A stretch of DNA of 64,000 bases from Porogramme epimiltina (taxonomy: Eukaryota; Basidiomycota; Agaricomycetes; Polyporales; Polyporaceae), in the NCBI GenBank assembly GCA_900155495.1, contig FTLJ01000113.1:40570-104569 (forward strand), read 5' to 3'. The position numbers were made by a program, and so were the translations under genes. Positions 1 through 11,480 of the stretch are shown here, in pieces. Within the stretch, counting starts at the first letter, position 1; each line of letters starts with the position of its first letter. The notes under the pieces were generated by a model. It had not been told where the DNA came from. It ran no database searches and saw only the letters and a program-made list of their open reading frames with translations.

Positions 1-2
1 AG

Positions 3-881
3 GTTGGCCCGTCTATCGGACGTCCGACGAGCGCGCCTCTACGTGATGACTGGGACATGTACGTTCACGAACGGAAGCTCTTCCAGCCACCTTCCGGAGT
101 CACTGCGCCCATTCCTACCACGGCACCTCCCCGTGCCCCCGTCTCTCCTGCTGTCATGGAGGCATTGAAGGACCGCCAGCGTCGCGAGAGTGCATTGTCC
201 GCGACCCCGCTCGGTGCCTCGCCCTCCAACGGGTCCTCCTCGGATGACCTCCCTCTTGCTCTCCGCCCACCTCAACACAAGAAATCCAACTCCCAGGGCG
301 GCGCCCCGGTCACCATCCTGCCTCCGAAACGCCCGATCGCGCAGCCGACCCCTCAGACCGCTGACAGCTCCCCGCGAGTGAAGACATTCGAGGAGCTGGT
401 CGAGCGCCACCGTGAGAAGCTGCACGAGCTCCAGGCCCCCATTACGCAGGCGCAGAAGGAGCAGGCGGACATCTCGGCGGCGCGAAACCGGTGGGAACGG
501 GCGAAGAACGCGGAAAAGGCCGCGATGGAAAAGCGGCAGGCGGAGAAGGAGCAGGCGGCGCGCGACCGGACGCGGCGCTCGGGCGACGGCGCGCTGTCGC
601 CCGCGCCCGACGGGGGCAAGAGGCACCAGCACCAGCGCTCGCTGAGCGCGGACGTGCTCGCGGCGATCCCGGGCGCACAGGCGTCGTCGCGGCGGATGTC
701 GACGCTCAAGGTCGAGGACTGGCAGCGCTCGCAGCAGGACGAGGCGCCGGCGCCCGCGCGCCCGTCGCACGGCCGCCAGGGCTCGTCGTCGATGGGACGA
801 CGGATGTCGGGCGTGCCGTTCCCCGACTCCTCGCGGGACAAGCGGCGGGGGCCGAGCGCGGCGCGCGACCCTGTTAGCTGA
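3..881 (+). CDS. 3' end of a coiled-coil, low-complexity protein (5' end outside window)
   Basis: The frame is open from the first bases of the window to the TGA at 879-881, so this is the C-terminal part of a gene that starts upstream; an in-frame ATG at 57 need not be the start. The visible ~290 residues are rich in Pro, Ser, Arg and Ala. A charged stretch near the middle (FEELVERHREKLHEL, then QKEQADISAARNRWERAKNAEK) is a likely coiled coil. It is followed by an Arg/Ser-rich tail with several RRMS/RSLS-type sites that resemble basophilic kinase targets. I do not recognise the family and no catalytic motif is visible. The codon-usage bias toward G/C at third positions and the uninterrupted frame support real coding sequence. 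Confidence 0.7.
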   Translation, partial: VGPSIGRPTSAPLRDDWDMYVHERKLFQPPSGVTAPIPTTAPPRAPVSPAVMEALKDRQRRESALSATPLGASPSNGSSSDDLPLALRPPQHKKSNSQGGAPVTILPPKRPIAQPTPQTADSSPRVKTFEELVERHREKLHELQAPITQAQKEQADISAARNRWERAKNAEKAAMEKRQAEKEQAARDRTRRSGDGALSPAPDGGKRHQHQRSLSADVLAAIPGAQASSRRMSTLKVEDWQRSQQDEAPAPARPSHGRQGSSSMGRRMSGVPFPDSSRDKRRGPSAARDPVS

Positions 882-1915
882 AAGGGGTGCCCACGGAGAG
901 GTTCGTGGGGGCCCCACGGACCATTGGTACTGTATTGGTGCACGGATAGGGTGAGATTCGGACGACCTAATCTTAATGTGTACCACCACGACAGCGCACG
1001 ACGCACTGTGCACGCACTCCTTACATTCGCCTCCCCATAGTTGACACCATCATCATCAGAAGAGCCACGCACGTACATGCATCCAGCCAGTATCATCCTC
1101 GCATATTTCTCTCTTTCTCTCTTTTTTGGTACCTTCGACCACCTCACTCACAGGCGGTACCTCGACGATTTCGCAATGGACCGCTATTTTGTGCACACGG
1201 ACGCTCATTTTCGGACTTGGACTAGCGTAGATCTCTCATGTGGGAATCGTAATGTGACCTTAGGTCTCTGGATGCCGAGGGGTCCGTGGGGAAGCTGAGG
1301 CACGTCACCGTCGCGCTCGCGTGGACGTGTTCGTAATCTAGAGTTCTCTCGGGGTGGAACGGAGAGTAGAGTTCTGCAGCCATTGAGTTGTGTGGAGTGA
1401 CGGAGGGACTGCGCAGCAGCATCAATGCAGCGTGCGTAGGCGGCTCGGGTACCCCACGAGCGGGACGAGGCGTTGAGTAGGAGCGTTAGTGCGGGGTAGG
1501 AACGTTCTATATAGACGATGGAGATAAGCTTTTGTGGAACAAGACGGCTAAGTGGGTCGGGGGGGCCAATCAGAGCGGGGGTGATGTCGACGGCTGCTGT
1601 GGACGCCCGATCGAGCGGCGGGGAGAGGCTGATCGAGTATGGACGGAGCTGTGGGATTGTTGGGGATGCGGGGGCTCCCCGCACTCCGCCAGCCTGCCAG
1701 AGTGGTAGCCACCGCGCCGTCTGCGTCTGGGCAGTATTAGTAGCGGGTTGGCCTGCGTCGCCGTCCCGAACGCTCTCCCTCCATTCCAGCCCGTCTCTTC
1801 CGCCCCTCTTCCGCTGGGCCTAGGTCGTTCGTCCAGACCCCTCGCTTGCGCCCCCGCCATACAAAATACCGTACGCCGTCTCCACCGCGCCCTCGTCTCT
1901 TTCCCAGACAGCGCC
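882..1915. other. Intergenic region, about 1 kb
   Basis: This holds the 3' flank of the upstream gene and the 5' flank of the next one. Short ORFs exist on both strands but none shows a domain, intron signals or codon bias that I would trust. The last 150 bases are C/T-rich, as expected for a 5' leader of the gene at 1916. Confidence 0.5.
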
Positions 1916-2758
1916 ATGTCTATATCTCGCTCAAAATCCGTCACCTCTCTCTCTACATCCCAAGCCGACACCGCCGGCCCCCGCGCGCGGCCAAAATTAC
2001 CTCGCCATCGGAGTGCCGTAACGGTCTCAGCCATTCCTCATTTCGCCTCGGCCTACACCCCTCGCGTCGAGCGGGAGGACCCCTTCAGCCTCTCCGGCTT
2101 CTTTCCAACGAACCTTCCCGCCCTCACCTCCGAGCCCACATCGCAGCACGAGTGGGACTGGCTGCGCGCGGAGGAGGACGAGGTCCCGGCGGAACGCTTC
2201 TCCGGGCCCGTTTCGCCCATATCGGAGAGCGACGACGAGTGGAACATACCAACCCCGCTCTCGCCCGACGTCGAGGACGCGCTCGCCAGGGACGCTATCA
2301 AGCGGGAGGACAAGTTGGGCATCCTCGCTCTGACCGGTAAGTCCCTTGACTGACTTGTCTGTTCTCCGCGCGAAGCGCGTCCTCGTTCCCTCCCCCTTCT
2401 GCTTCGCGATGTTCGGAAGAGCGTTTCTGACGCGCTCGCCCCTCTGGTCCACGCAGACACGTTGCGCCTGCCGTCGCGCGGCGGCGAACCTTATGTCGAC
2501 GACGGGCTGTTCTCGCCCTACCAGCAGCAGACAGGTGATCCACTGGACGCTGATGCGGTCTACGACGCTCTGCGAGCGCTGCGTACGGCACACAGTCTTC
2601 CTTCAAGATCAGCTGTCAAGGAGCGCCCTGGGACCCTGAACGTGCTGTTTTCACCAGAGAAGGAGGCGGAAGATAAGGTCAAGTTGGAGGCATCCGGACC
2701 GGGAGCGCTAGTGTCGTGGGGCGTGAGTCGAGTCGTAGACTATTTTTCGCCTGTTTGA
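1916..2758 (+). CDS. Unknown protein, 240 aa, two exons
   Basis: Exon 1 runs 1916-2336 and exon 2 runs 2457-2758, joined across a 120-nt intron (donor GTAAGT at 2337, acceptor CAG ending 2456); the splice keeps one frame of 241 codons. I chose ATG 1916 because it follows a pyrimidine-rich leader and the sequence becomes protein-like there, although the frame stays open further upstream to 1748. The protein begins MSISRSKSVTSLST, has an acidic middle (EEDEVPAERF, ISESDDEWNIP) and ends SRVVDYFSPV. It is Ser/Pro-rich and acidic with no transmembrane segment or signal peptide. I recognise no family; it is probably a fungal-specific, partly disordered protein. Confidence 0.65.
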
Positions 2759-3087
2759 GGGCTGGGGCTTGTATGTGCGTCGGATTTATTGTTATCAATT
2801 GGGTTGCGCGTGGTGCACGTTTAGGCTGCGCACATCGAGGGCGTTGGATGAGGACGAGAGAAAGACGGATGCGGCGCGGGTGATTGCGTCCCACGAACGG
2901 CGGGCGCTAGACGGCCATGCCGAGGTGCCGGGGGACCCCGGAACCGCGAATTCTGAGAGGAAGTTCACGGGGTCGTAAACGGGCCCTTTATAACCGACGC
3001 GCGTGGGTAAAAATCGGGTTTCTTCCCACTCCCACAGTGAGCCGTTTCCCACAGCTCGTCTGAAGCTCACTTGAAGTTGGGCCCACC
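2759..3087. other. Intergenic region before the CSL gene
   Basis: No gene is supported here. A TTTATAA element at 2987-2993 lies about 95 bases upstream of the first ATG of the CSL gene and could be its TATA box. A 276-nt minus-strand ORF overlaps this stretch but has no recognisable domain. Confidence 0.45.
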
Positions 3088-5509
3088 ATGCGCACTATAT
3101 TGCCGTTCGCCTCCAATCCCCTTCACCTCCAAATGTCGCCTACACAAACGACAGAGGCCCACGACCACGCCCCCGCCGTGCTCAATCCTCAGCAGTTGTC
3201 TCGCCCCACATCGCCCCAGCAGCAGTCAAATCTCAGTTTGCTCGTATGTTTCCCGCCATTTGCCCCTCCTTCTCCGCGTTTGACCGCGTTTCAGGTATCG
3301 AATGGTCATGCTGCCCTCCGCTCGCCCCCACCAGGTCTAGGACACCCCTCGCTCTCCCCTAACAACCCCCCACCAACGCACTCGGAGCCCTCAGTCTCCA
3401 TCCAGTCCATCCTGTCTTCGGCGCCTCCTTCCGCGGCCCCTACCAACGGGCAACAGCCCACTTGGAACGGCGCGAACGCGTCTTCACGCGATAACACCCA
3501 TGTACTGGCTGGTCCATCTTCCATGCCACCACCGCCACCACCGCAGGTGAGGATATTCCACGCGCATCCGCGTACGCGCTTACCGAAGTCGCGTTAGCGC
3601 ACGTCGACGAAGCGCAAGCTCGATAGCGCCGACGCGGTCGACGTCCACAACAAAATACGACGCGTCGTGTTCGAGCACATCACACAAGACCCCGCGCGCG
3701 TCATGCCCATGACGACCGTCATCTGCCTGCACGCCGCGGTCGCGCAGAAGTCGTACGGGAGCGAGAAGCGCTTCCTATGTCCCCCACCCGTCGTGCACAT
3801 CGAGGGCCCCGTGTGGCAAATGAAGCAGCAGCACCTCTCCATGTCGGTCGTGAACGAGGGAGGCGAGCGCACCTGCGAGCTCAAGGCACCCATGGATCAC
3901 AACCTCACTGCGAGCTTCAAGTTCTTGCACGTGACCGGATCCGCGAAGAGCAAGAGCTTCCAGCTTTCTCTCGATATTGCGGAATCTTTGACGCACTCCC
4001 CGGAGGGCAGCGAGGCAACAGGCAACGAGCGGGTATGGGCGTCGTTCGACTCGGCGCCCGTCACCATCATCTCGAAGCCGTCGAAGAAGACTGCGAAGAC
4101 ACGCAACATCTCGTCATGCATCCTGGCTGGCGGCCCAGTGTCCCTCTTCAACCGGATCAACTCTCAGACCGTCCGGACAAAGTACATGACAATCGAGCAT
4201 AATCAGCTGTGTGCGAGCAACATCGCGTGGTCTGCATTCGCTGTGAACGTCGTCCGCGCACAAGGGACAGAGAATCCTCTAGGTATGTCACGCTTGCCAT
4301 CTTATTTGCAACCTAGCCTCACGAGACGCAGCGGGTGGGCCCCAGCCGGTCACTTACGGCAGCGAAATCGTCCTCGCCGATACAGTCACCGGCGTGCAGA
4401 CCGCGCCGCTGATCATACGCAAAGTCGACAAAGGTCGGATTGTCCCGGATGATGGCGGTCCGGTCAGTCAAATGCAGAAGATCGCCCTTCAACGGGTTAA
4501 CACGGACGGGACGAGGCACTACCTGTCTGCCGCCGGCCCTATACCCGGCACGCCTGGTGTTACCGCCCCTCCAGCCCCCGGTCTTTCCAATCAGGCAGGG
4601 ACACACCCCCTACTTTTCCAGAGCCCGCGAATACGGGAGGAGGTGAAGGAGGGTGTCCGTGTCATCACCGATGAGGTAGATGACTATCTGTGTTGGACTA
4701 TCGTGGGGATTTGTGCGTGCGCTCATTTTTCTAATTGGCCGTATCCACTGACGAGACTTCCAACAGCCAAATTCCAATACACATTCTTCGATGCTTTCGG
4801 TCTGAACTCCAGCGTTCCCGAGATGCCCATCACACCCTTCCCCACGTTGTTCAACACGCCCGTATATCGTTCACAGCACAACTTCCTCGAAATGATGGCC
4901 GCGAACTTTTTCTACACGGACCCCAAGACAAAGCAGCAGACGCCCCTGGACGTCTACATCGGGAACCTTGGTCCTCTGCGCTTGCGTATCTACAACCATT
5001 CGCCGCTGGCTATGGACGGACGATTCGACCATACCGTGCCCTTTATACCCGTTCCCCACCTTCCGAATCACCCACCCGACGTCCCCGTTATGGACGGGAA
5101 AATCTTGGAGTCGCCGTCAGAAAGCGCGGCGGTCCTCAACTTGCCGCCCCGTCACATGCACATGATGATCGTCGTGGAGCTGCCGCCGGTCACTGACATT
5201 GTCCGGGCACTCCGGGACGACGCGCTTCCTCCGAAAAACGACGGACCCGGCGACAAAGGACCTGGGCACCGGAGGGACTACCTGGAGGAAGTGCGGGACA
5301 TTTCGAGCCGCAGCCTACCGCTGCTGTTCATCCGATCTTATGACGGCGTCGGATATCACTCTGGGCGGGTGATCGCAGCCGAAAACGTCCTCAATCTTGT
5401 GGAGCCGCCACCCGGCGAGACAGTGCAGTGGTTGACGGCTCAGCAGATGCAAGCGAGGGCGTCGGAGCACAGCTACAGCGAGCAAGGATGGATCCTGAAG
5501 GTGCTCTAA
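3088..5509 (+). CDS. CSL family (CBF1/Su(H)/LAG-1) transcription factor
   Basis: Sequence-specific DNA-binding regulator of the CSL family; in fission yeast the homologues Cbf11 and Cbf12 act without Notch. Five exons (3088-3243, 3295-3546, 3598-4282, 4332-4712, 4767-5509) give 738 aa in one frame. The first ~170 residues are Pro/Ser-rich. A basic KRKLDSADAVDVHNKIRR segment precedes the LAG1 DNA-binding domain, with its hallmark TTVICLHAAVAQKSYGSEKR. The beta-trefoil domain follows (SLFNRINSQTVRTKYM, CWTIVGISKFQYTFFDAFG across the last splice). A C-terminal immunoglobulin-like/TIG region ends at GWILKVL. Introns 1 and 4 are multiples of three without stops, so retained forms would stay in frame. 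ATG 3133 is an alternative start. Family assignment is firm; target genes cannot be inferred. Confidence 0.92.
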
Positions 5510-6105
5510 AGTAGCATACCCGGTGTGGTCCGGTTGGTGAGTTGGCGTGTTGGGGCCTGCTGGTCGGGCGTGCTTGTTGGATCGGAGACTGATGAACCCG
5601 ATGACTCCCGCGTTAATGTATAGTATAGTTTGTGATCGACGCCTGCTCGGGCGCGCGTCTGTCTGTGTTAGCGTTTACGCTGTCTCTCGTTTTGCTTTGA
5701 TGATTGCTTGTTTACGTCGTGGTACGCTTTCTCGCTGAGTATTTGAGCCGCATGTATGTCCGCCCATCTCTGGTTATATATAACTATTGTTGTCGCCACC
5801 GAGGAGTCGAGTGGGCTAGCCGGTGGCAGGAGTGGGAGCGAACGAGGTGAATTTCAATGCGAACTCGCTTCGTGAGTGATGGGGCTGTGTCAGATGTCGT
5901 AGCGGCAGACAGTGTATGAGCGTCTATGCCACGTGGAAGTGGCATTGGAGGGGGACCGAGGACGACCGTGACGCGCTGTCTACACACACGGCCTGCGCGG
6001 CTGCGCCATTTCACGGCCAGAAGCCTCTTTCCCCGCCCGCGCACAAAGGCTGGCGTGCCCATCAGTCTGTCTCCACAGCCGCACGCCTCTCCGGCGCTGC
6101 CGACA
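5510..6105. other. Intergenic region
   Basis: 3' flank of the CSL gene and 5' flank of the glycosyltransferase gene. ORFs here on both strands lack domain or splice support. A TATATATAA stretch lies near 5775. I see nothing further. Confidence 0.45.
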
Positions 6106-8640
6106 ATGCTCAAATTCTCCGACCCCCCTGCCTCGGGCGGCCACTTTCTCTCCCAGAACGGGGCTCCTAGGCTCAGGTCTTCTCGCCTCCCCATGCCCTC
6201 CCATTCCCCCTCGCCGCCTCTTTTGCACCATGCACGCAACGACCAATACCCCCCGCTCCTCCACGACTCATTTGACGACGACTTCTACCAGGCCCCGCGC
6301 CGCCGCACCCCCTGGGCAAAGGCCAGGGCCATCCCCTCCAACATCTACCGCGCAAGCGTGGCCCGCTTCGGACGGCGGAGAGGACCGTTCCTATTATGCC
6401 TCTGCAGCTTCGCCCTCCTCTTCGCGACGTTCGTAGTCCACCGGCGATTTATGGGGGGGAGACGGCGTCCACACCTACCCTTCCCGAGCCCGGACGGGCC
6501 AGTGTTCGCAGAGGCCGAAGTGCGCAAGATTTGGGAGTGGGAGATTCTGGCTGGACACTACCCGAGCACGCGTCCGAGTGAGTGATGGTCTGTTTCATCC
6601 TTTCCCCGGCGGCGCCGGCCCCATGCGCGCGTGTGGTTTTACGCCCAAGTCCAGAGCTCTAACCCTTTCTCCCCCGCGCTTCTCGCGTCTATCTGCGGTC
6701 TTCCTCGGGACGCGCAGTACCCCTCGAAGTTGGGCTCCCAACGCCACTCAGGAACCCCGCGCTGCCTGCGAGCGTCCGGTGGAACGTCTCAGACGCGGGC
6801 GTCGAGGGTGGCCCGGTGTGGCATACGCTCGGCGCGGGCGGGGAGCGCATCTATCCCGACTCGCGCACCAAGCGGTCGGATTTTGGCCATCCCCCGCGGC
6901 CGCTCCCTGGAAGCGCCGCGGACTTCGACCGGATCCTGGCGCACTGCGACGGAGACCGGGGACACGTGCGTTGGCTTCCGCGCTCCTCTTCTCCCCTTCC
7001 ATGCGTCTCTGAACGCCGTGTTCCAGTACATTCGCGACTGTCTCGAGTTCTTGAAGCTCGGCGGCAGCCTCGACGACGCCGTGCGGTTACGCAGGGCAGA
7101 CCTCGAGGGCATGCGCTACATGTTCGTGCCTGAGGGTGAGGGCGACTACTCGACGGTGGACCACGGGCATTCGAACACGGCGCATCGGATACGAGCGTCG
7201 GACAAATGGACGTACGAGCTTCCCGCGCCGGCGACGCGTCGGCAGACGTCGCACTGCAGCGAAGACGACCCGCGAATATTCCACATGTTCTGGGCAGGGG
7301 CCTTCACCGACAAGCCTTACATGGCGATGCTGGCGTTCCTCTTCACGCAAAATCTCGGCCTCCATCTCGACGACCCCGCATCGGATCCGACTGCGTGCAG
7401 ACCGCAACTATGGCTGTGGCTCAGCCGCGGCCCAGCAAACGCGATGCCTAGCGACACTGCGGTCGACGAGATGCACGAGGAGCTGCGCCAGAACGCGTGG
7501 GCGTCGCCGTTCCTCCATCCGCGCTTCAAGCCCGTTATCAAGTTCAAACTGTGGAACACCACCGAGCAGCTCGACCACTCGCCCGAGCTCCGAGATGAGT
7601 GGCGGCTGCTCGGTGATCAGTTCTTGATGAGCGAAGGCAAGGCGCCCAAGAGCAAGCCGGGGAACAAAGTTGGCTCGGACGTCTCGCTCGACGGCAAGTC
7701 GAAGGAGGACCACAAGACGTACAGCAAGGTGCCCGTTGTACTTTCGGACCTCGTCCGTTTCGTGCTCTGCCACCGCTACGGCGGCGCGTACCTCGACGTG
7801 GACATGCTCCTGCTGCGCGACTGGGAGGACCTCTGGGGCTGGCGCGGCTCGTTCTCGTACCGGTGGTCGCACGAGGACCTCTACAACACAGCCGTGCTCC
7901 GTCTCCGCCGCGAGTCCGCCCTTGGCGCGTTCATCCTACGCTCCGCGCTCATGCACGGACTCGACTTTCACCCCACAACGGTCTCGCACTACCTCCGCGA
8001 CGCGCACCTCGACCAGCTGCTCTTCCGCCTCCCCGACGCGCTCTTCGACCCCGCGTGGAAGAGCGCGGACTATGTCAAGTCGTGGTGGGGCTGGAAGATG
8101 GAATACTTCGAGCGGGATCGTCCCCCGTTCCCGTTCTTCCCCGAGTGAGTCTCGCACACGAAGAGGGGCACGAGCCTGTTCCGTGCGATTTTGACTGATG
8201 GTGATCCCTGCAGCTTCGACTACTTCTTCAACACTCCCCCCGATCTCAGCGCCGCGCCAAATGTGGTCGGTTTCGACGGCTTCTTCCGTGGTGCCTACGC
8301 CTACCACTACCATAACGAGTGGTAAGCCTTCCTCTTCCTGCCACAGCCTCGCAGCCTGTTGTTGGTCGTTACCAGCGCTGATCTTCTGTTGGTTCTCCCA
8401 TGCTCCCATAGGTGGAAGCCGTTTGACCGCGCCCGTTTCTGGCCTGATCTCGGGCCGAGGTTCGCGGATGCAGAGCGCATGGGCCGCGCCGCCATCACCG
8501 GGAAGACGGCCGAGTACCCCACAGGCATTCTCCCAGACGACAAACGGGACCTCGACTGGGCGACAGTGCTCAAGCGGACGTTCGAGGCGTACATCCGCGG
8601 CGAGCGGCCAAACATGTACGGGGAGTGGATCCAGTGGTGA
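6106..8640 (+). CDS. GT32-like DXD glycosyltransferase, type II membrane protein
   Basis: Probable Golgi glycosyltransferase of the DXD sugar-binding (Gly_transf_sug, GT32-like) group, of the kind that extends mannose or hexose chains on glycoproteins or glycolipids. Five exons (6106-6577, 6718-6965, 7027-8144, 8214-8321, 8412-8640) join in frame to 724 aa. A short cytosolic tail ends in a basic FGRRRG followed by one membrane segment (PFLLCLCSFALLFATFVV), the usual type II topology. The catalytic region opens with RIFHMFWAGAFTDKPYMA and holds the donor-site motif RYGGAYLDVDMLLLRDW. A long loop between them carries acidic and Lys-rich segments. The C-terminal part, FDYFFNTPPDL...HYHNEWW, continues across two small introns. 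The acceptor and the linkage cannot be deduced. Confidence 0.85.
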
Positions 8641-8935
8641 GCCCACGGACGAGGCGGAGACGACAGTCTGCCAGACCGGCCTGACTACGACCTGCACTGC
8701 AAAATACTAGTACATCCTAGATATAATGGACTTACGGATACCGCCCAGACGACCCTTTAACGACGACCTACACATACATGTACAATCGCTCTGCAGTACT
8801 GTCATGCTTTATATATCGCTGTCGTGTTGCACTTGATAGATGAGGATACACGGTGTTTCTACATTGTGTCTATTTCTTTCGCTACATTGCTAACAAACAG
8901 CCGCCTTCCCTTCGACACATCCTACCAGGGCGCAC

Positions 8936-10220
8936 CTACTTCGCTGCGATCTTCGCCTGCGCTGCGTTGACGGTGGACTTCAGAAGGGCGATAACCTGCT
9001 CCGGCTCCGGGGCGTTGAAAATCGCGGTGCCCGCTACGATAACGTTGCTCCCTGCGCGCACACGATCAATAAGCATCAGCAACCTGGACGTCCCCGCAGG
9101 CGGGAGCGTGGGTTCGCGAACGCACCCGCGTCCGCGCAGACGTCGATGGTCTTGGGGCCGACGCCGCCGTCGACCTCGATGTCCTTGTCGGGGAAGCGCG
9201 CGCGGAGCTCGGCGACCTTGGGCACGCAGCGCTCGAGGAACTTCTGGCCGCCGCGGCCGGGGTAGACGGTCATGACGAGGAGCATGTCCGCGGCGTCCGC
9301 GATCGCGTCCGTGACCGCGCTCGAGGGGGTGTCGGGCGAGATCGCGACGCCGGCCTTCATCTTGCGCGAGTGGATGTGGTCGATGAGGGGCAGTGGGTCG
9401 CCTGGCGAGAGCCGCGAGGAACAACGGGGTAAGGGGGACGAGGGGGATCAGCGCGCGCGTTTTGGGTACGGGTTGGTGGTTGGGTGTGGTGGTGGGCGCG
9501 GTGTCGCACACAGACGGGTGGGCGGAAATGATGGGATGTGGGGTGGTGACTGTCGGCTAGATCACTTACTTGTCGCTTCGAGATGGAAGCAATAGAGCGA
9601 GCCTCCCGCATCAGCGATATCGTCGACCCACTAATGCAAAGAAGCGTGAGGGAGTACGGCATGCAGGGGAATATTGTGGTCGATCAGCTTCGCGTAGTGG
9701 GCGACGAGTGACAGTTGTGAGGTCGAGAGGGCGGGGTACGCACCTTCTCTGGCTGGGCAACCATCATATGGCAGTCCATGAAGATTCCTGGGACGCCCTT
9801 GGACACACATGACAAGACGGGTGCGCCTGAGATCGCGAAATCAGTACTGAAATGGCGAGGGCGGGCTGGGGCATTCCACGTACCCATGGTAATGTTGGGC
9901 ACGAAGTGGCTACATCGGATGCGATCAGGGTTAGCGGGGCGGCGATGGGGGGATGCGTTCACGCATACCCGTCCATCACGTCTAGAAGAAGGGACAACGC
10001 GTCAGCATCGGGTGCATGGGACGCGTTATCGCGAATTGTGGGCGGCGGGCGCGCGGGCTGTGGGCGGGCAGGGAGGGTGCGTGTCGGAGGATACGAGGTA
10101 GGTCGGGGACTCACCCATGTGCAGCCACTCTGCACCGCCGCGAATCATGCGCTTGCATTCTGCGGTGAGCTGCCCGAAGTCGGAGGCCAGCACCGAGGGT
10201 GAAATAATCGCGCGGGGCAT
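8936..10220 (-). CDS. RPE1: Ribulose-phosphate 3-epimerase
   Basis: Interconverts ribulose 5-phosphate and xylulose 5-phosphate in the cytosolic pentose phosphate pathway. Seven exons on the minus strand (10220-10115, 9981-9969, 9909-9884, 9826-9744, 9630-9570, 9401-9126, 9051-8936) give 226 aa, the usual family length. Visible landmarks: ISPSVLASDFGQL at the N terminus, the DVMDG metal/active-site segment, HFVPNITMG, MDCHMMV, the MTVYPGRGGQKF phosphate-binding loop, and the second catalytic Asp in IEVDGGVG, ending VIVAGTAIFNAPEP. DVMDG is encoded largely by a 13-nt exon, and the next exon is 26 nt, so automatic gene models may skip both. The gene is divergent from the small secreted protein gene at 10832. 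Confidence 0.93.
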
Positions 10221-10714
10221 TACGGGTGCGAGGCTGTGGCAGGGAGGAGGGGGCAGAGGAGGAGAGTGGAGGGAGAGACGGTGCGCAGTGCTTGGGATTC
10301 GGGACTGCGTACCCGCGCCGGAGCCACGCTCCGGACCCGCTCGCGCCCACAGGCCGATCCGTGTCATTGCCTCATGTCCCCACAGCTCTGCTGGGTCCGA
10401 ATCCCGATAACATCACAGCAACCGTGGGTGGTGAAAAATAATCAGAGCTGGCGGCTCCCCTCCTCTCCACCTTCCAGGCCGCGAGAGATGTCTGCCACAG
10501 CGAGCGGGAGTTGGTTTGCCCAAGCGTATTGGGTCGTTGACGGCGTCATATTGCGGCCCGGCGGGACACGATTGGCTGCAAAATTCGGCTCACGTGCAGC
10601 GCAGGGGTGGAGCGGGTGGCGGTGTTGGACCGATGACGACTGCGAGCTCCTGAGTCCTGTCCGTAACCGGTTTCGGCGAGGCAGTCGCTGGGCATCATAC
10701 GCCCTCCCATCGCC

Positions 10715-10722
10715 TATATAAA
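10715..10722 (+). promoter_or_regulatory. TATA box (TATATAAA) of the small secreted protein gene
   Basis: TATATAAA lies about 110 bases upstream of the ATG at 10832. It is followed by an unusually long C/T-rich leader (about 10741-10825), a pattern common in front of strongly expressed fungal genes. Confidence 0.55.
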
Positions 10723-10831
10723 TTCCCTCACAACTCGACATGCCCCTCACAAACAGGCCCCTCTTCGCATTCGCTCCCCCTCTTCGTTCCCATCTCCCTC
10801 TTCGTTTTCTTCTTCCCTTCAGCTAGTCGTC

Positions 10832-11480
10832 ATGTTCACCAAGTCCGTCGCCTTCGCTTTCTACCTCTTCGCCGCCTTCGCCCTCCTCACCGCCAATGCG
10901 GCCGTTGTCGAGAACAAGAAGCGCATTGATGGTGAAGGTGTTACTTGGTCTTTCCTATAGCGGTTCTAACATGTTCTGTCGTAGTCGGTGGCATCATCAA
11001 CTCCCTCACCTCTGATGCCGGCTCCGTTATCAACGAGGGCACATCTGCAGGTGAGCTTCCATCGTCACGGCGTGTCCATGGACAAATTCTCATCGTGAAT
11101 GTAGCGGGCTCTATCTTCACCGACGTGACGTCAGCTGCCGGTGCCGTTGGAACTGTTGTTACTTGTCAGTCGCATTTCTATATCCGCACAATCTAAAGGC
11201 TCACCAAAACGTCTTCACAGCCATCGGCGGCGAGGCCGCAACTATTGTCACCGCTGCAGGTGGCTCCGCCATCACCCTGGCCGCGAGCGGAGCCGGCGAA
11301 CTGACGACATTCGCTGGCTCGGTCTACAACGTCATCACGAGCGACATTGCCACCGCGACGAGCACCCAGACCCAGAACGCCGCCCTCGGCCTTCAGGCGT
11401 GGTCGCCCTCCGCACCGTTGTTCGGCGGTATGCTGACGGTGCTTGCGAGCATGTTCCTCGGTGCCTGGGTTGCACTCTGA
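10832..11480 (+). CDS. Small secreted Ala/Gly/Thr-rich protein, possibly GPI-anchored
   Basis: Four exons (10832-10931, 10985-11050, 11105-11164, 11221-11480) join to 161 aa. The N terminus MFTKSVAFAFYLFAAFALLTANA is a clear signal peptide with a likely cut after TANA. The mature part is low in charge and repetitive in composition (SLTSDAGSVINEGTSA, IFTDVTSAAGAVGTVVTS, GGEAATIVTAAGG). The C terminus, FGGMLTVLASMFLGAWVAL, is hydrophobic and fits a GPI-attachment signal, preceded by small residues. No cysteine pattern typical of hydrophobins is present. Function unknown; a cell-wall or surface protein is the simplest reading. The TATA box and pyrimidine leader suggest strong, regulated expression. 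Confidence 0.8.

Noticed and set aside
1205..2034. Minus-strand ORFs upstream of and overlapping the gene at 1916
   Set aside because: No recognisable protein features; the plus-strand two-exon model explains the overlap better.
5784..6264. Minus-strand ORFs overlapping the glycosyltransferase 5' region
   Set aside because: Gly/Arg/Glu-rich shadows of GC-rich sequence; the plus-strand type II membrane start is well supported.
10392..10412. tRNA-like T-arm (GGGTCCGAATCCCG)
   Set aside because: No matching acceptor stem, D arm or anticodon arm can be built upstream; probably chance in the RPE1 promoter.
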